Shown here: positions 59,709 through 64,000 of the stretch, one piece after another
Numbering within the stretch: the first letter of the stretch is position 1
How the letters are laid out: each line of letters starts with the position of its first letter
NCBI RefSeq assembly: GCF_023101765.2
Contig: NC_064237.1
Span: forward strand, 6,853,649-6,917,648
Length of the DNA: 64,000 bases
Direction of reading: 5' to 3'
DNA from: Spodoptera frugiperda
Lineage: Eukaryota; Arthropoda; Insecta; Lepidoptera; Noctuidae
The notes under the pieces: model-generated
What the model was told of the DNA's origin: nothing
Databases searched by the model: none
The model's input: only the letters and a program-made list of their open reading frames with translations
Position numbers and translations under genes: made by a program

Positions 59709-62700
59709 GTGAGAAGGTTTTTTATTTATTTCTATGTTGTTAACAGCTCTCGGGAGATCCAGTTCAACGGTTCATGAGGTACCACTTTAATATTTTGTGA
59801 GCTTTTTTAAATATAAGTAACAGAAACATAACTAAAAGTGGATTCGAATAAACGTTTAAAGAAAACTTAGCTTTTAACTTAACGGATTACTTTTATCGAT
59901 CAACGAATTAATTTTATTATCGCATCCGAAAAATTAAAACATCTAATGATAAAATTATGACCCGTAATTTTTGCCGAAAACTTTTTAATAATTAAGTCTT
60001 TACTTACAGACTGTAACAAATCGGTCAAATTACCTAAATAAATATTCAGATTTAGTTTGCAAATACAAAAAAAACAATAAGTTAAATGAAAGGGAAAGTG
60101 ACCAAAAAACATCATTGTTTAACAATATGCACCCGATATTATAAAGAGCGAAACATAACATAATATAGATAAAATATTTTGCCTGATAGTGATAGTGAAT
60201 TGAATACAGATATTTTCCTTCAACTTTAATTAAAAAGCTAATAATAGAGAGCTATTAAATTTCCTAAGTCGTATATGGAAAGTGAATAGATAGCTAAAGA
60301 TACAGGTACATATGTTAGCTATTCATAAATCGAAAGAGCCTTGGTAATGACTCGCGTCATTATCACGGTCGTGTGCAACTGCCCGCGTCGCGCACATTAC
60401 GCGTTCTAACAATTGCATACAAAGCCAAAATGTACGGGCAATAACAAGAACAATGTGCGAACATTTATCAAATGAGAACATGAAAGAGTTTCAAAAAAAA
60501 TCTTTACATTGTTTTTTCATAGTGTCCTTGATTTCTTTATACTGAGTAAGGCTCTATGTAAGTACGAAATAAAGCAATCTAACACTTTAGTCCCATACAA
60601 AGTTGTACAATGTTAACATAATATACTTCTACTTGAAAACAAATTGTTCATTCTTATTTTATTGACACACCAGTAGATAATTTGATTAACAATTTTAAAT
60701 CATTTCCAAGGCTAATAAAGTTGAACTTTGAATAACAGATATACAATAGATGACCGTACATATATCTATTTACTGGTGTCTCTTATCGATTAACAGTTTT
60801 TACCGAATTCGAACTCATAAGCATAGCCAACAAGGATAAATACATTCTACTATACTGGTATACAATATACATACGTAATAAATGACTTATTTCAATAATC
60901 TCGCAATAATATTATATAGGTAGGTATCTACTTAGTCATTTCAGTAATTATTTTATACAGATAAATGTCATATCAATCTTTAAATCGTTTGAACAATTTT
61001 GTCCTTACGATCTTCTTTTACGTGCCTTACTGTGCACCTCTGCCTGCCCCTTCGAGGATAAAAGGCGTGACGTTACATGCATTTTCTTTACCTCAAACAT
61101 GTTAATTATGAGAACTTTAGTAAATTCTCTACAACCTGGGGTCATTTACCTAAATCAATATAAATAAAGGAAATTAGCACCAGCACGCGACAAAAACACT
61201 TATCGATCCTTTAGATAGGGTAAATATTTATTGGTTTATTCAAAATACTTACATCCTTGACTGAATTTTAATCATTTGATTAAGATTTATCGTCCTTAAT
61301 TACCCCTAAAATTCAATGATGAGGCTTTGCTTATCGCAAGTTATCGGTTATTTTGATATCGATCTACATAGCTTACATGATAGTAATGTTGCCTAAACAA
61401 AACTTTTTGAACGCAAGGACTATGGATATAATAACATTCATGTTATTTCACGCAGGGATAGGCAGATATGTAGGTAGATCTTTAGTGCAGATCAGATAGA
61501 TTTGTAAAGCATCCACGTTAAGCTTTTGTTACATTTTCTATTGTTAGTTTCGATTGTTAGTATATTATCCAACATCTGGTATAATTCCATACTTTGGATA
61601 CTAAGAGCTTAGATATAATTAAAGTCCTTAAAAATAATTGCCTAAATCACCGACAAGGTAGCGCAATAATAATAAATATTATCATATCTTCTAATTGTCG
61701 CCTAGATGTTGATTTGTGATCTAGTTTTTATCGTATTATACGCGTAATATGTAAAGTATGACATTATTGTTTTTATCAACGGAAATATAAGCACATACAG
61801 GATGCGACAATGAATCGATACTTCGATAACTCGCGTGCTTAATTTGAGGAAAAATTTTGAAATATTTAATTTGATTACTGCTTTCTTTACGGGCTTTTTA
61901 CATGTAGCGGTTTTTTCCTGTAGCTATCGATACAATATCACGATTCATTAATTACTATTTTATGATTATCTTTTTTAATAGCATTCCTAAATTTTGATTC
62001 ACTAGTAACAATGTATGTTTGTTGGTTAATCACGTGGGTTTAAGAAATATTCAGTGTTATGTTGTGATTAGTTGATATCAGTCAAAACACTAAAAATAAG
62101 TAAGTATAATCTTAATTTTGAAAGCACTAGATCTCTTTTATGCGCAGTTTCGTAGGTAATTTCCCTCTAATCAAAGCATTTGTAAAACGAATTTTAATGG
62201 ATTTAATCTCTTAATTTTCAGAAATTTTCTTTTCCTTGTTCTTAATTGGTAAAGCTACATAACATGCAAATTGCATTAATGCAATAATTGTTATTGACGA
62301 ATACCTGCACAGATAAAGTAGGTAGATAAACCAATATTGTTGCAAACCTTTTGGTCAAAACTTTTTTGCTTTGATTGTACATACATCCATTTGGCACGTG
62401 TTAATTTATGGTATGTATGACCTGATCTGATGGACCTTCAAAGTCAAAGGAGAATAAACTTTGAAATTCCAGTTTGAATTGAAACTTTATTTATGACATA
62501 TTAACAATAGATTGACTGGTAATAAATAAATTAAATAACTTTGACGAAAAACCGTTTAAAAGAATGCTTAATCCATATTGTACTTGTTAATTTTTATAAC
62601 CCTCTTTGATGTAATCTTAATACCATAAATAATGAAGAAGGATTAGATAGTGTATCGTTAGCATAGATATGAAATCTTCGGCAATGTTTTTATGTATAAT

Positions 62701-64000
62701 GAGATATAATATTATATGACCACTGGACACGTGATCGTAATTAGCCAATCCAAACTACAATGCAACTACGTCCTGCCGATATGCCTGCTCAAATATTACT
62801 AACCAGATTTGATATTAACAATAAGCCTAATAAAAAACGTATTTTTACTTAGTAACCCTCTCTAGAAATGTAAAGTTAATTAAGCAATTATTATTTAAGA
62901 AGGTCTAAAATGAACACATTTGACTTTTGTGCTAAATTAAGTAAGCATTTTCAAATTATCCGTACTGGAATAAGACGAAAATGAAAAGCTCACAGCCCTA
63001 CTATTCAGATACGTGTATGAAAAGCCAGTATTTAATTGTATTCATAGTTAATACCTTCAGAAAGCGTACCTCATATTTTAGGTAAAAATCATAACACATT
63101 AGTTTATTGATAGTTTTTTCCTAGAGGGATCTGGAAGTCTGTTAATCGTGTTACAATGTATTGAATTAATAGAAGGTGCGTGAGACCCCAACACAATACT
63201 CTACCCCTAAATAAAAAAGCTTCTATTTAAAATATTTGCTCTCAAACATTGTTTCGTAATCAAAATAAGCAAGTATCTGTACCTACACACCTATGTACAT
63301 TGTTGTACATTATTCATTGACGTAGAATACTGACTCAGTACTCGCTCACATTTAAACAATCGAGGCCATTGTTATCAGATCTATTAGGTAGCCACCTAGA
63401 TAAAAAAACATGAAAATTATTCATGTTATTCAAGGAGTTTGAACAAATTAAAACAGGTAGTTAAATCAAATCAATAGATCGTGTGAATTACGTCTTGTTG
63501 ATTGGATCTAGGTTAAAGTAATTTCTTCTATTTTTCTAAGAAAATATCATCATTCGAAACGATTAGTCAGATATTTAGAAATCGATTTAGTAATTACTTA
63601 GATACGTTTTATCTAAGAAATATCTTGGAAAATTTGCATGTTACTAACTCACGTAAGTGAATATCTATGTGATAATAGAAATTGCCACGTGCGCATATCA
63701 AAACGTGTCAGATTAAGAAGTCAATATGAATAATTAATTATCGACAATTGTGTCTATGTCAATGCCCTGATCTTTTCCTATATCTAACCTTTAGTATGAA
63801 ATGTACCTACGTAAGAAGATTAATTACAGGTAGGCATAATTATTATAGGCTTTACACGTAATTAACGTAATAAATATGTGACTACAATAAACAACCTCAT
63901 CATACCAATATTAGATATTAATTTTACTCACATTATTATTAATTTTAAAACTTTCACGCGGGTTTTTCCCATTCAGATTAGCATCGATACTGCACGTGCA
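59709..64000. other. AT-rich region without recognisable genes
   Basis: I find no exon, RNA gene or complete mobile element. A small G+C-richer patch at about 60345-60415 contains the near-palindrome TAATGACTCGCGTCATTA and several CGCG/GCGC words. The rest is unassigned and could be the first intron of the gene suggested at 59708. Confidence 0.35.

Noticed and set aside
1..64000. CRISPR arrays, operons, rRNA genes, intact tRNA genes
   Set aside because: None was seen. The spliced genes and repeats are eukaryotic, and the tRNA-like motifs found belong to SINEs with degraded boxes.

Overview
The window looks like lepidopteran nuclear DNA. It is AT-rich, its genes are split by many short to medium introns with GT/AG borders, and it is dense in repeats of moth/butterfly type: tRNA-derived SINEs, non-LTR 3' tails ending in short simple repeats, and small inverted-repeat elements. 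I rebuilt exons by hand from reading frame, splice sites and intron phase. Every multi-exon model below keeps phase at every junction. Gene identities come from recognising conserved protein motifs, not from a search.

Layout. (1) Positions 1-21644 hold a tandem duplication of about 11.7 kb. The complete second unit is 9950-21644 and the first, entering from the left edge, is 1-9949. Each unit has a PIG-Q/Gpi1 gene (+; GPI-anchor synthesis) facing a nudE gene (-; dynein/LIS1 cofactor). Between the units lie only the first two exons of a LUC7-like splicing-factor gene (-), cut off by the junction. (2) 21941-30178 is a 12-exon TXNDC11-like gene (+; ER thioredoxin-domain protein). (3) 31143-46069 holds two divergently transcribed M14 metallocarboxypeptidase-like genes, an 8-exon gene (-) and a 12-exon gene (+), head to head across about 570 bp. 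(4) 46070-64000 contains no gene I can defend, apart from a possible 5' exon near 59708. It is filled with non-autonomous DNA elements, SINE/LINE remnants and unassigned sequence.

Main points of interest. Both M14 genes keep the fold landmarks of the family but have lost catalytic residues: the HxxE zinc motif reads NxxA in one and QxxD in the other, and the catalytic Glu is gone in both. The plus-strand protein also has a roughly 430-residue low-complexity N-terminal region and a C-terminal tail resembling a GPI-attachment signal. One of its introns holds a 1.2-kb near-perfect hairpin. The two PIG-Q copies differ only at synonymous sites, whereas the second nudE copy has a 1-nt frameshift confined to one of two alternative last exons. 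The duplication may be real or may be two haplotypes assembled in tandem; the sequence alone cannot decide.

How the genes relate: PIG-Q, TXNDC11 and the secreted or GPI-anchored carboxypeptidase-like proteins all belong to the secretory pathway. I see no sequence evidence that they are co-regulated, and their proximity is probably coincidental.
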